A DNA stretch of 64,000 nt from assembly GCF_007558825.1 (NCBI RefSeq), contig NZ_VLTK01000002.1:1-64000 (forward strand), read 5' to 3'. The notes under the pieces were generated by a model, which worked only from the letters and a program-made list of their open reading frames with translations, searched no databases and was not told the origin of the DNA. Position 1 is the first letter of the stretch; each line of letters begins with the position of its first letter. Made by a program: the position numbers and the translations under genes. Positions 8,958 to 18,202 of the stretch are shown in pieces. Origin of the DNA: Brevibacterium aurantiacum. Its GTDB lineage: Bacteria; Actinomycetota; Actinomycetes; Actinomycetales; Brevibacteriaceae.

Positions 8958-9559
8958 CCACCTTCGTGCTGGCCACCCACAACGACGGGAAGAGACGCGA
9001 ACTCCTCGCGATCCTCCTTCCCGCATTGGGGGAGGACACCCACGTCATCACCGCCGCCGAGGCGGGTCTCGGCGACATCCCGGAAACCGGAGTCACCTTC
9101 GCAGAGAACGCCCTGATCAAGGCCCGTGCCGCAGCGCAGGCCACCGGCCAGACCTCCATCGCCGACGATTCAGGGATTGCCGTAGACGTTCTGGGCGGGG
9201 CGCCGGGAATCTTCTCCGCCAGATGGGCGGGCCGACACGGGGACGATCGGGCCAACCTCGAGCTTCTGCTCGCCCAGCTGTCGGACATCTCCAGCGAACA
9301 TCGCGGGGCGCAGTTCCGCTGCGCCGCCGCAGCAGTCACCCCCGACGGCCGCGAATTCTCAGCCGAGGGAGTCATGCCAGGACGTCTGGCCACGAGCCCG
9401 TCGGGAGAGCACGGGTTCGGCTATGACCCGATCTTCGTACCCGACGGGGGCGACATCAGTGCGGCGCAGATGACACCCGAGGAGAAGAACTCCCGGTCAC
9501 ACCGGAGGGTCGCTTTCGACAAGCTCGCAGCAGTCCTCGCCGCACAGACAGGGCTCTGA
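8954..9559 (+). CDS. rdgB: XTP/dITP pyrophosphatase (RdgB/HAM1)
   Basis: A 201-residue house-cleaning enzyme that hydrolyses dITP, XTP and similar non-canonical purine nucleotides to monophosphates, keeping them out of DNA and RNA. The N-terminal [12 protein letters not shown] is the family's nucleotide-binding T/S-x-N-x-x-K motif; [17 protein letters not shown] carries the catalytic aspartates, and [11 protein letters not shown] is the conserved late motif. It overlaps the end of rph by four bases, the same arrangement as in many actinomycetes, so both are co-transcribed. Confidence 0.97.
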   Translation: MTTFVLATHNDGKRRELLAILLPALGEDTHVITAAEAGLGDIPETGVTFAENALIKARAAAQATGQTSIADDSGIAVDVLGGAPGIFSARWAGRHGDDRANLELLLAQLSDISSEHRGAQFRCAAAAVTPDGREFSAEGVMPGRLATSPSGEHGFGYDPIFVPDGGDISAAQMTPEEKNSRSHRRVAFDKLAAVLAAQTGL

Positions 9560-9653
9560 GGCCGGCTCATCGAGCTCCGGACAGCTACCGGAGTCTGCTC
9601 GTCCGCTTTTCCACGATATGAATTCCGGCGCTTTCGCTGGTGAGAACTTCAGC

Positions 9654-9659
9654 TAAACT
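9654..9659 (+). promoter_or_regulatory. Possible -10 box for the peptide ABC operon
   Basis: TAAACT occurs about 80 bases upstream of the binding-protein start in a 180-base gap. No good -35 box is evident, so this is tentative. Confidence 0.3.
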
Positions 9660-9740
9660 GGCGATGTCGGTGCACATCTGTGCAACAACCGGTCAGAGAA
9701 GACGAATGAACCAGTGTGGGTTCGTGAATTTGGGAGAGCG

Positions 9741-11243
9741 ATGAAGACTCCGCGTGTCAGTTCGTGGATGGCAGCCGTGGTTGCCTCGAGCCTGTTCCTG
9801 GCAGGCTGTTCGGCGGGAGCTTCGGACTCCGGCGAGCAGGCGAAGAAGGACTCGATGACCATCGCCTTCACCGCTGAACCCGTCAACCTCGACTTCACCT
9901 CCACCTCAGGGATCGCCATCCCCGAGGCACTGATGGAGAACGTCTACGAATCTCTCGTCCGCGTCGACGGTGAGGGAGAGATCCAACCGGGCCTGGCCGA
10001 GGACTGGGACGTGTCCGAGGACCGCAAGACCTACACCTTCCATCTGCAGAAGGGGGTGAAGTTCTCCAACGGCGCCGGCCTCACAAGCGAGGACGTGAAG
10101 TTCTCCTACGAACGAGTGCATAACGATTGGAAGAACGCACTGAAGTCCAAGATGGACGTCGTTGATTCGATCGAGACTCCGGATGACCTCACCGTCAAGA
10201 TCTCACTCAAGAAGCCCTCGAACACGTGGCTTTTCAATATGAGCAGCCTCGTCGGAGCCGTCTTCGACACCGAAGGCACCGACGATCTGGCTAACGAAGC
10301 CATCGGCACGGGACCCTTCGCCATCGAGAAGTTCAGCCGCGGTCAGTCGATCGACTTCGCAGCACGCGACGACTACTGGGGTGAGAAGCCGGCAGTCAGC
10401 AAGGTCCAGTTCAAATACTTCAAAGACGCCGTTTCGGCCTCGAATGCCTTGAAATCCGGAGAGATTGACGTTGTCTCCAATCTCCAGGCCCCCGAACTGG
10501 CCGGCGAATTCCAGAGCAGCGACTACCAGATCATCTCCGGCACCACGAACGGTGAAGTCGTGCTCTCAATGAACAACGCGAAGGGCATCTTCAAAGACAA
10601 GAAGGCGCGCGAGGCGGTCATGCATGCCATCGACCGCAAGGCAGTCCTCGACACCGCCTGGGCCGGCTACGGAGAGCTCATCGGTTCAATGGTTCCGCCG
10701 ACAGACCCGTACTATGAGGACCTGACAAAGGTCTGGGACTACGACCCGGCGAAGGCGAAAGACCTCGTCAGGGAAGCCGGCATCGAGGGGGAGACATTCG
10801 CCTTCACCGTGCCGAACCTGCCGTATGCGAAGGCGATCTCCGAGATCGTGTCCGCACAGCTTGCCGAGGTCGGACTCAAAGCCGACATCGAGACGCAGGA
10901 ATTCCCCGCAGTCTGGCTGGACAAGACCTTCACCGAGCACAAGTTCGACATGTCGGTGATCAACCATGCGGAGCCCCGTGACATCCTCACCGTCTTCTCC
11001 AACGACTACTACATCGGCTACGACGACTCGAAGACCAAGAAGATCGCGGAGAAAGCTGACACCGGGACAGAAGAGGAATATGTCTCAGGGATGAAGGAGA
11101 TTGCGAAGACGATCACCGAAGACGCAGCCTCGGACTTCCTGTTCCTGTTCCCGAACCTCGTCATCGCCAAAGCCGAGGTCGCCGGAATCCCCGCAAACAG
11201 GGTCTCCGACTCATTCCGGATCGCGGATCTGAGTTGGAACTGA
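9741..11243 (+). CDS. ABC transporter substrate-binding lipoprotein, oligopeptide/dipeptide type
   Basis: A 500-residue family 5 solute-binding protein. The N-terminus has a lipoprotein signal peptide ending in the lipobox FLAGC (cysteine about residue 23), followed by a Ser/Gly-rich linker, so it is anchored to the outer face of the membrane. Typical family 5 segments follow: LDFTSTSGIAIPEALMENV, YTFHLQKGVKFSNG, and NVYESLVRVD. Peptides, nickel-peptide complexes or opine-like compounds are usual ligands. I start at ATG 9741 because GGGAGAG precedes it and the signal peptide then has normal length; the in-frame ATG at 9714 is less likely. It is the first gene of a complete importer operon that ends with an amidase. 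Confidence 0.93.
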   Translation: MKTPRVSSWMAAVVASSLFLAGCSAGASDSGEQAKKDSMTIAFTAEPVNLDFTSTSGIAIPEALMENVYESLVRVDGEGEIQPGLAEDWDVSEDRKTYTFHLQKGVKFSNGAGLTSEDVKFSYERVHNDWKNALKSKMDVVDSIETPDDLTVKISLKKPSNTWLFNMSSLVGAVFDTEGTDDLANEAIGTGPFAIEKFSRGQSIDFAARDDYWGEKPAVSKVQFKYFKDAVSASNALKSGEIDVVSNLQAPELAGEFQSSDYQIISGTTNGEVVLSMNNAKGIFKDKKAREAVMHAIDRKAVLDTAWAGYGELIGSMVPPTDPYYEDLTKVWDYDPAKAKDLVREAGIEGETFAFTVPNLPYAKAISEIVSAQLAEVGLKADIETQEFPAVWLDKTFTEHKFDMSVINHAEPRDILTVFSNDYYIGYDDSKTKKIAEKADTGTEEEYVSGMKEIAKTITEDAASDFLFLFPNLVIAKAEVAGIPANRVSDSFRIADLSWN

Positions 11244-11256
11244 AGTACCCTCACCC

Positions 11257-12204
11257 ATGATCACCTATGTGGCCAACCGTGCGATCCAGTTCGTTCTGGC
11301 GCTGATCGTCGCCTCTGTGGTGGTCTTTGCACTCATGAGCATCCTGCCCGGCAACGCCGCGCAGGTCGCTCTGGGAACGAATGCCACACCTGATGCGGTG
11401 GCAGCTCTCGAAGCTCAGTACGGTCTCGACCAGCCGCCGGTCATCCGCTATTTCAATTGGGTCGTGGGCATGCTCAGCGGCGACTTCGGAACCTCATATG
11501 TGACCGGGGCCGCGATCACCCCGGTCATCGTCGGCAGCGTCCAGGTCACCGCGATTCTCGTCATCGCCGCGATCATTCTCGCGATCGTCATCGCCGTTCC
11601 CCTGGGTACCTTCGCGGCCCTCGAACAGCGCAACTGGATCGGTGTCACGATCTCCGCGCTGAGCCAGATCGGCATCGCCGTGCCGAACTTCCTGGCCGCC
11701 ATCATCCTCGTCATCATCTTCTCCCTGACGCTCGGCTGGTTCCCCTCCCAGGGGTGGATGGCCCCGGTCGAAGGATTCGGCGGGTTCCTCATCCGTCTGG
11801 TGCTTCCCGTCGTGTCTCTGGCACTCGTCCAGGCTGCGATCCTCACCCGGTACGTGAGATCGGCGGTCCTCGACGTCATGCGTGAGGACTACATCCGCAC
11901 CGCCCGGGCCAAAGGCCTGACCCGAACCAAGGCCCTGTTCGTCCACGGACTGCGCAATGCCGCCATTCCTGTCATCACCGTGGCCGGGGTTCAGCTCGCG
12001 ACGCTCCTCGTCGGCGCCGTCATCATCGAACAGATCTTCGTCATCCCCGGCATCGGCTCCGAACTCGTCCGAGCCGTGGCCAACCGCGACCTCGTCACAG
12101 TCCAGGGAATCGTCATGGTCCTCGTCTTCCTCGTGCTCATCATCAACCTCATCGTCGACGTGCTGTATCCGATCGTCGACCCTCGGATCAGGAACGCGTC
12201 ATGA
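11257..12204 (+). CDS. ABC transporter permease, DppB/OppB type
   Basis: A 315-residue inner-membrane permease with about six membrane helices. The N-terminus YVANRAIQFVLALIV is the standard DppB-like first helix, followed by MSILPGNAA and a YGLDQP motif. The cytoplasmic EAA-like loop, which couples to the ATPase, is seen as YIRTARAKGLTRTKAL, and the end has IPGIGSELVRAV as in the family. It starts 13 bases after the binding protein and overlaps the next permease by four bases (ATGA). Together they form the heterodimeric translocation pore. Confidence 0.95.
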   Translation: MITYVANRAIQFVLALIVASVVVFALMSILPGNAAQVALGTNATPDAVAALEAQYGLDQPPVIRYFNWVVGMLSGDFGTSYVTGAAITPVIVGSVQVTAILVIAAIILAIVIAVPLGTFAALEQRNWIGVTISALSQIGIAVPNFLAAIILVIIFSLTLGWFPSQGWMAPVEGFGGFLIRLVLPVVSLALVQAAILTRYVRSAVLDVMREDYIRTARAKGLTRTKALFVHGLRNAAIPVITVAGVQLATLLVGAVIIEQIFVIPGIGSELVRAVANRDLVTVQGIVMVLVFLVLIINLIVDVLYPIVDPRIRNAS

Positions 12205-13103
12205 GCGGGATCCCGAGCACCACCTCGGCGGTGGATGCCCCCGTGGATCGGGGCAGTCGTACGAAGCTTCGGCTCAACGCCTCGATGATCATCGGTGCCA
12301 TTCTCATCCTCCTCATCGTCGCGCTCGCACTCGTGTCCTTCGTGTGGACACCCTACGGTCCCAGCGCAGTCGATCCGGCCGCACGGCTGCAGTCTTCGAG
12401 CCCCGAGCACCCCTTCGGCACCGACAAATTCGGCCGCGACACCCTGACATGGATCATGTACGGTGCCCGAATCACCCTCATGGTCGGAATCGTGGCCGTC
12501 GGCATCGCCGTGCTCATCGGCACACCCATCGGCATCATCGCCGCAGTCTTCGCACAGTACCCGTGGGGTGCGTGGCTGAGTGCGGTGATCATGCGCGCCA
12601 ACGACATCCTGCTCGCCTTCCCTGCTCTGCTTCTGGCGATCGTCTTCGCCGCCGTCTACCAACCGGGCACGGGACCGGCCATGGTGGCCGTGGGAATCGC
12701 TGCCATTCCCGGGTTCGCCCGCGTCGCCCGCTCGGGCACGATGCAGGTACTCGGCTCCGAATATGTGCGCGCGGCCAAGGCCTCGAACCGGAGCGCCCCG
12801 GCGATCGCGATCGTCCACGTCCTGCCCAACATCGCCGGAATGGTCATCGTGCAGGCCTCTGTGGCATTCGCGATCTCCGTCCTCGCCGAGGCGGGCCTGT
12901 CCTTCCTGGGACTGGGCACGCAGGCTCCTGTGCCGTCCTGGGGACGGATGCTGCAGGAGTCCCAGCAGTTCCTGTCCACTCAGCCGCTGCTGGCGCTGTG
13001 GCCCGGACTGTTCATTGCCCTCGCCGTGCTCGGGTTCAACCTCCTCGGCGACGGACTCCGCGACCGATTCGACCCGAAGATGGAGGCTCGCGGCAATGGC
13101 TGA
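12201..13103 (+). CDS. ABC transporter permease, DppC/OppC type
   Basis: A 300-residue second permease of the peptide importer. It has a cytoplasmic N-terminal tail, a first helix around residues 30-55, the periplasmic-side motif EHPFGTDKFGRDTLTWIMYG typical of DppC, and an EAA-like loop SEYVRAAKASNRSAPAI. The C-terminus ends FNLLGDGLRDRFDPKM, the usual family ending. Translation is coupled at both ends: ATGA with the previous permease and an eight-base overlap with the ATPase gene. Confidence 0.95.
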   Translation: MSGIPSTTSAVDAPVDRGSRTKLRLNASMIIGAILILLIVALALVSFVWTPYGPSAVDPAARLQSSSPEHPFGTDKFGRDTLTWIMYGARITLMVGIVAVGIAVLIGTPIGIIAAVFAQYPWGAWLSAVIMRANDILLAFPALLLAIVFAAVYQPGTGPAMVAVGIAAIPGFARVARSGTMQVLGSEYVRAAKASNRSAPAIAIVHVLPNIAGMVIVQASVAFAISVLAEAGLSFLGLGTQAPVPSWGRMLQESQQFLSTQPLLALWPGLFIALAVLGFNLLGDGLRDRFDPKMEARGNG

Positions 13104-14865
13104 GAACCTGCTCGAGGTCCGCAACCTCACCATCACTCCAGCAGGCGCCGAGGCACCTGTTCTCCACGACGTGTCTCTGAGCCTGGCCCCCGGTGAGAGG
13201 GTCGGACTCATCGGCGAATCAGGGTCGGGAAAGTCACTGACGGCACAGTCTGTGATGGGACTGCTGCCCGAAGAGCTGCGGGCGCAGGGCACCGTGTCGC
13301 TCCAGGGCTTTGCCGGAAACATCCTTGATGCGAAGGAGAGGACCCTCGCCAAGATGCGTTCGGACCTCGTGTCCATGGTGTTCCAGGAGCCGATGAGCGC
13401 ACTCAACCCGCTGATGCGCATCGGCGACCAGATCGCCGAGGTGCTTCGCATCCATGGGGAAGTGGCCCGCGGTGACATTCCCGGACGAGTCCTCGACCTG
13501 CTGACTAGCGTGCACATGCCCGATCCGAACAGTGCCCGCTACGCCTACCCGCACCAGATGTCGGGTGGTCAGCGACAGCGTGTGATGTTGGCCATCGCCC
13601 TGGCGAACTCGCCGCGGCTGCTCATCTGCGACGAGCCGACCACCGCACTCGACGTCACGGTGCAGAAGCACATGCTCGACCTCATCTCCGAACGCGTCGC
13701 CGCAGTGCAGGCAGGACTGCTCTTCATCACCCACGACCTGGCCGTCGTCGCCGGAGTCTGTGACAGGGTCATCGTCATGTACGCCGGTCGCATCGTCGAG
13801 ACCGGGAGCGTGGAGCAGATCTTCACCGACCCACAGCACGATTACACTCGCGGACTGCTGGCATCCTCTGACCTCGATGCCACTGACGCGCACGGGAAGC
13901 TCTTCACTCTCAAGACCGCACTGTCATACGCCGGACCGATTGACGAAGCAGGGTCAGGTGAGGACGTTGCGTCGGACGACGAGGACGAGCAGTCCGATGG
14001 GCCAGCCGTTGCGCGAGAGCCTGCACCCGCCTCGGCGGGGGAAGCATCCACAGGCGACGGATCCGCACCGCTCATCGACGTCAGCGGAGTTTCGAAGCAC
14101 TTCCGCTCGCGAGGCCTGCTGCTGCGACGACGATCCCCAGTTCGCGCACTCGATGACATCAGCTTCAGCGTCGCTTCCGGACAGCGCCTGGGAATCGTGG
14201 GGGAGTCGGGGTCGGGCAAATCGACCTTGCTCAACATTCTCTCCGGATTGGATCGTCCGACCTCAGGGCATGTGCGGGTCGGCGACATCCGTGTGGAGTC
14301 GGCGAGCTCATCGGCGCTGAGGTCGCTGCGCGAGGATCTGCAGATCGTCTTCCAAGATCCCTTCGCCTCCCTCGACCCCCGCATGCGGGTCGAAGACATC
14401 GTCTCCGAACCTCTCATCGCACGCGGTATCGCACGAGAAGAGCGACTCGCCAGGGTCGAGGAGATGCTGCTGGCCGTGGATCTGGACACAAAGGCGATGC
14501 GCCGCTACCCGCACCAATTCTCCGGCGGACAACGACAGAGGATCTCGATCGCCCGGGCGCTGGTGACCCGGCCGCAGATCCTGGTCGCCGATGAACCAGT
14601 CTCCGCCCTCGACGTCTCCGTGCGCTCCCAGGTCCTCAACCTGCTCACCGACCTCGTCGATGACTACGCGCTGACCCTGCTCTTCGTCTCCCACGACCTC
14701 GGCGTCGTCAAACACCTCTGCTCCGACGTCATCGTCATGAAGGACGGGCACATCGTCGAAGCAGGGTCGACAGAGGACATCTACGCCCACCCACGTGAGG
14801 AATACACCCGCAGCCTAATCGCGGCCACCCCCAGCCTGGCCGGTGCGCTTGCCTCAGCCACCTGA
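13096..14865 (+). CDS. Fused double ABC ATPase (DppD-DppF type)
   Basis: A 589-residue protein with two complete ABC ATPase domains, energising the importer. Domain 1 has Walker A GESGSGKS near residue 36-43, signature SGGQRQR and Walker B LLICDEP. After an acidic, Ser/Glu/Ala-rich linker (about residues 285-325), domain 2 has Walker A GESGSGKS, signature SGGQRQR and Walker B ILVADEP. Separate DppD and DppF proteins are the more common state; fusion is also well known. The start at 13096 gives the MAENLLEVRNL beginning; the open frame upstream is only the shadow of the permease gene. The end of each domain carries the oligopeptide-type C-terminal extension. Confidence 0.94.
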   Translation: MAENLLEVRNLTITPAGAEAPVLHDVSLSLAPGERVGLIGESGSGKSLTAQSVMGLLPEELRAQGTVSLQGFAGNILDAKERTLAKMRSDLVSMVFQEPMSALNPLMRIGDQIAEVLRIHGEVARGDIPGRVLDLLTSVHMPDPNSARYAYPHQMSGGQRQRVMLAIALANSPRLLICDEPTTALDVTVQKHMLDLISERVAAVQAGLLFITHDLAVVAGVCDRVIVMYAGRIVETGSVEQIFTDPQHDYTRGLLASSDLDATDAHGKLFTLKTALSYAGPIDEAGSGEDVASDDEDEQSDGPAVAREPAPASAGEASTGDGSAPLIDVSGVSKHFRSRGLLLRRRSPVRALDDISFSVASGQRLGIVGESGSGKSTLLNILSGLDRPTSGHVRVGDIRVESASSSALRSLREDLQIVFQDPFASLDPRMRVEDIVSEPLIARGIAREERLARVEEMLLAVDLDTKAMRRYPHQFSGGQRQRISIARALVTRPQILVADEPVSALDVSVRSQVLNLLTDLVDDYALTLLFVSHDLGVVKHLCSDVIVMKDGHIVEAGSTEDIYAHPREEYTRSLIAATPSLAGALASAT

Positions 14866-14916
14866 GTCCGCACCTGCGCCACTGACCTCAAAATGCCACA
14901 GAAGAAAGGACGGCAG

Positions 14917-16317
14917 ATGAGCCACACCACGCTTGCCGACCACACAGCAGAAGCCATGACCAGCGGCTACACCTCGGGAGACTTCGATCCACTCGAGGTT
15001 CTCTCCGCAGTCGTGGACCGGATGGACGAATGCGAACCCGTCATCAACGCCCTCCACCACCGCGACGATGAGCGCTCCCGCGCTGCAGCAGAAGCCAGCG
15101 CCACCCGTTGGCGCGAGGGCCGATCTCTGAGCCCCCTCGACGGGGTCCCGGTCACGATCAAGGAGAACATCGCCCGCAGCGCAGTGACGATGCCCAGCGG
15201 GCATGCCTGGGTCGAGGTGCCGGTGTCGACTCACGACGCGCCCATCACGCAGCGACTCGAAGAAGCCGGCGCGGTCATCATCGGATCGACGACGATGCCC
15301 GACTGGGGCATGCTCTCCTCCGGCGTCTCCTCACTGCACGGCATCACCCGCTCACCCCTCGACCCGAGCCTGACCACCGGCGGTTCGAGCGCAGGCGCAG
15401 GTGCCTCCGCCGCAGCCGGCTACGGTCCCATCCACATCGGTTCCGACATCGGCGGCTCGATCCGCCTGCCCTGCACCTGGCTGGGACTGGCAGGCCTGAA
15501 ACCCAGCTTCGGCCGGGTTCCGCTCGACGCCCCGTACATGGGCCGATGCGCCGGGCCGCTGGCCAGAACGATGGCCGACGTCAAGGCCGCGATGGACGTC
15601 ATCTCCGCCCCCGACGACCGTGACTACTCCAGCCTGCCAGTCTCCGCCGACGAGGCTTCCGACCGTCCCGACTTCGACCCGAAGGGGATGAAGATCGGAC
15701 TCCAGCTCGATGCCGGATGCGGAGAACCCGTCAACCCGGAGATCGTGTCCACCATCGCCGAGGCTGCTGACCGCTTCGCACAAGCCGGAGCCGTCGTCGA
15801 CACCGTCACCCCGTTCATCGATGATGAGCTGCTGAGAGACATGGACCTGTTCTGGCGTGTGCGCTCATGGAGTGACCTCCGCGCCCTGCCAGTAGAGGAA
15901 CAGGCCCTCATCCTGCCCTACATCCAGCAATGGGCCCAGGGCGGGGCCGACGTCACGGGACTGCGCCTCATGGAGTGCTACCACAGCGTGCAGGAGATCA
16001 GACGTCGCAGCGTGGCAGCCACAGCAGCCTACGACCTTGTCATCTCGCCCGTCTCACCCGATGCAGCGTTTCCAGCCGAACAGCCCATGCCCTACCCGAA
16101 GGTCGACGAACCGATGGGACACATCGGCTTCACCATGCCCTACAACATGTCGGAACAGCCAGCAGGTGCCGTCCTCGCCGGCTACACGAAGGACGGGCGC
16201 ACCATCGGCGCTCAGATCTCGGGACGTCGTTTCGCCGATGAGTTCGTGATGGCGGCCGGGTCCTGGTTCGAACGGGCAGCAGGAGTGCCGACGCCTGTCC
16301 GGGCTTCGATGAGCTGA
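14917..16317 (+). CDS. Amidase (amidase signature family)
   Basis: A 466-residue hydrolase of the amidase signature family, cleaving carboxamides to acid plus ammonia or amine. The Ser-cisSer-Lys triad is visible: Lys82 in VTIKEN, the cis-Ser in GGSSAG (about 156-161) and the nucleophile Ser181 in SDIGGSIRLP. The start at 14917 has GAAAGGA six bases upstream; the ATG at 14893 has none. Lacking GatA-like partners (no gatB or gatC near), it is probably a metabolic amidase. It follows the peptide importer by about 50 bases, so the pair may take up and hydrolyse an amide or peptide-like compound; this link is inference. A perfect terminator hairpin follows. Confidence 0.93.
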   Translation: MSHTTLADHTAEAMTSGYTSGDFDPLEVLSAVVDRMDECEPVINALHHRDDERSRAAAEASATRWREGRSLSPLDGVPVTIKENIARSAVTMPSGHAWVEVPVSTHDAPITQRLEEAGAVIIGSTTMPDWGMLSSGVSSLHGITRSPLDPSLTTGGSSAGAGASAAAGYGPIHIGSDIGGSIRLPCTWLGLAGLKPSFGRVPLDAPYMGRCAGPLARTMADVKAAMDVISAPDDRDYSSLPVSADEASDRPDFDPKGMKIGLQLDAGCGEPVNPEIVSTIAEAADRFAQAGAVVDTVTPFIDDELLRDMDLFWRVRSWSDLRALPVEEQALILPYIQQWAQGGADVTGLRLMECYHSVQEIRRRSVAATAAYDLVISPVSPDAAFPAEQPMPYPKVDEPMGHIGFTMPYNMSEQPAGAVLAGYTKDGRTIGAQISGRRFADEFVMAAGSWFERAAGVPTPVRASMS

Positions 16318-16329
16318 CCACGACACAAA

Positions 16330-16363
16330 GGAGGGCCTGAGTTCTGCAGAACTCAGGCCCTCC
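16330..16363. terminator. Intrinsic terminator after amidase
   Basis: GGAGGGCCTGAGTTC (16330-16344), a TGCA loop and its exact complement (16349-16363) make a 15-bp perfect stem. It lies between the amidase and the convergent gene and can end the ABC-amidase operon. Confidence 0.8.
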
Positions 16364-16433
16364 CTGCTGCGCGTTCTCACTGTGGTGAGGCCACCTCGGC
16401 GAGAGCGGCGACGAACGTCATCGGCGAACCGAA

Positions 16434-18107
16434 TCAGAAGTCGAAGAACTCAACCGAGAGCTTATCTCCGTTGATCTTCACGCTGCCGGAGACCGACAGG
16501 GTGTTGCCATTGGAGAAGTACGAGGAACCGGCCTTCTGGCCCTGCACAGTGAAGTCGAACTTGCCCGGCTTCTTGGTGAAGAACGAACCGGTGTTCGTGT
16601 CACCTGAACCGAAGCTCGCCTCAACCTCTGGCATGTCCTTCATGTCCCACTCGGCGGTGTTCTTCTTCGCCAGATCGGCCAGCTTCTTATCGGAGCCGCC
16701 GACAGGGATCTCAGTCGGATCGAACTTGATGAACTTGCACTTGGGCTTGATGTCCTTGTTGTCGAAGCACTTCTTGAGCTCCTTCTCGACCTGCTTCTGA
16801 ACTTCCTTCTGGAAGGCACCAGTGGGTGCGAGATCAAGATTGAGCGTCGTCGGAGCCACCTCTTCATTGTTCGGCTTATCACCCGGAGCGAAGGCCTGCG
16901 GGAAATTCACCGCTGCAGTGTCTTTGGCTTCACCGACCCATTTGCTCTTGGGGATCGAGAAATCATAGCTGCCCGGGTAGACGGCGAATGAGGTGGTGCC
17001 CGCCTTCGCCTTGTAGTCGTTGCCATTGACGCTGAGGCCATCAGAGGCAGGGATGTCGAGCGCGATGACGTTGAGCGCAGGCCCGGTCAGCGACCACTTG
17101 TCGAAGAAGAGATCCTGCTTGCCGTCCCTCTTCGCCTTCAGCTCGACGTTGTATTTGGAACCGTCGAGATCGTAGGAGACGACGACTGTGCCCTTGTCAC
17201 CATCGACCTTAGAAGACTCGACCTTTGCATTCTCGACCTTCGCCGAGGACGCGTCGGTGAAATCCTTGGACAGGAGGTCCAGATTCGTTCCCTCCGGACG
17301 AGGCGAGGGCGCGATCTTCTCAGCAGCAGCGAAGTCACCCTTGCTCAGAGCCGATACATAGTCCTCGGCAACCTTGTCGGGGCCATAGTTGTTCTTATTG
17401 ACCGTGTTGACGACGAGGAACCCGACGAGGACGAGAACGATGACGAGCGCCACGGAACCCAGAGCGATGAAGAGAGGCATCCTGCTCTTCTTCTCAGAGT
17501 TGGCGTCGGCACGCGTAGCGGTGGCTGCAGAGCCGGCGAATCCAGGAGCTGGCGCCGGCTGTGGAATCGCCTGGGACTGGCCGGGGCCCGAACCCGTCCG
17601 CTGTCCATTCGGACCCGAACCAGTCTGGTAATGGCCGGATGGACCCGGCTGAGCCGACTGACCTGGCTGGCCGGACTGATAGGACGAATTCTGTGCCGAG
17701 CCCGACTGGTACGGACCGCCTGGGTAGGGTGCGCCGCCCTGGTGCTGACCGCCCTGGTACTGGCCGGGCTGCTGCTGTCCGCCGGGCTGTTGTCCGCCGT
17801 TGTAGTTCGGAGCCTGATTCGAGCTGGCCTTCTGCACCTCGGGGCGCGGCGGCTGGGGCTGCTCGGGCCCGGGGGGCTGTTTGCTGTTGGGCTGAGAGTT
17901 TGCAGCGAATGGAGGAGCCTGGTCGTCGCGGTAGGACGGTGCCTGTTCGGGACCGCGGGCGGGCGCCTGCGAGCCGGAGCTGCCTGTGTCCACCGAATCA
18001 CCAGTGCTGTTGTCCGCCGACGTCTCCGAACCCGATCCCGTTCTGTTGTTCTCGGGTGGGTTCTTGGGAGGTGGCGGGAAATTCGGTTCGTCGTTCCCGT
18101 TGCTCAT
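16434..18107 (-). CDS. Membrane-anchored protein with Pro/Gln/Gly-rich cytoplasmic N-terminus
   Basis: About 557 residues, not assigned to a named family. The first ~200 residues are low complexity, rich in Pro, Gln, Gly, Ser and Asn with repeated YQSG/GQ-type units. One membrane helix follows (FIALGSVALVIVLVLVGFLV), then an outside region. Outside, residues just after the helix (YGPDKVAEDYVSALSKGDF) resemble DUF4878/NTF2-like lipoprotein domains, and a later part has alternating beta-like segments. A role in cell envelope or signalling is possible but unproven. Start 18107 is chosen: AAGAAGG lies upstream, while the earlier ATG at 18119 touches that motif. A TACAAT -10 box lies at 18150-18155. 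Confidence 0.75.
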   Translation of the reverse strand: MSNGNDEPNFPPPPKNPPENNRTGSGSETSADNSTGDSVDTGSSGSQAPARGPEQAPSYRDDQAPPFAANSQPNSKQPPGPEQPQPPRPEVQKASSNQAPNYNGGQQPGGQQQPGQYQGGQHQGGAPYPGGPYQSGSAQNSSYQSGQPGQSAQPGPSGHYQTGSGPNGQRTGSGPGQSQAIPQPAPAPGFAGSAATATRADANSEKKSRMPLFIALGSVALVIVLVLVGFLVVNTVNKNNYGPDKVAEDYVSALSKGDFAAAEKIAPSPRPEGTNLDLLSKDFTDASSAKVENAKVESSKVDGDKGTVVVSYDLDGSKYNVELKAKRDGKQDLFFDKWSLTGPALNVIALDIPASDGLSVNGNDYKAKAGTTSFAVYPGSYDFSIPKSKWVGEAKDTAAVNFPQAFAPGDKPNNEEVAPTTLNLDLAPTGAFQKEVQKQVEKELKKCFDNKDIKPKCKFIKFDPTEIPVGGSDKKLADLAKKNTAEWDMKDMPEVEASFGSGDTNTGSFFTKKPGKFDFTVQGQKAGSSYFSNGNTLSVSGSVKINGDKLSVEFFDF

Positions 18108-18149
18108 CGTTGGCTGCATCCTTCTTGTCTACAAGCGTGTCCTGGCGCA

Positions 18150-18155
18150 ATTGTA
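18150..18155 (-). promoter_or_regulatory. -10 box upstream of the anchored protein
   Basis: TACAAT on the minus strand lies 43 bases before ATG 18107, leaving a short leader that contains AAGAAGG. Confidence 0.4.
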
Positions 18156-18202
18156 CTTCCCACTGCAGAGAATCGCGCGGTCAATACCAGGAAGAGGGCG
18201 CC

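Noticed and set aside
11957..13180. Ser/Arg/His-rich open frame across both permease genes
   Set aside because: An out-of-frame reading of dppB and dppC type genes that are supported by conserved helices and the ATGA overlap.
13096..14865. Frameshift-generated fusion of two ATPase genes
   Set aside because: Both domains are in one uninterrupted frame with a coherent linker and intact motifs, so it is a natural fusion.
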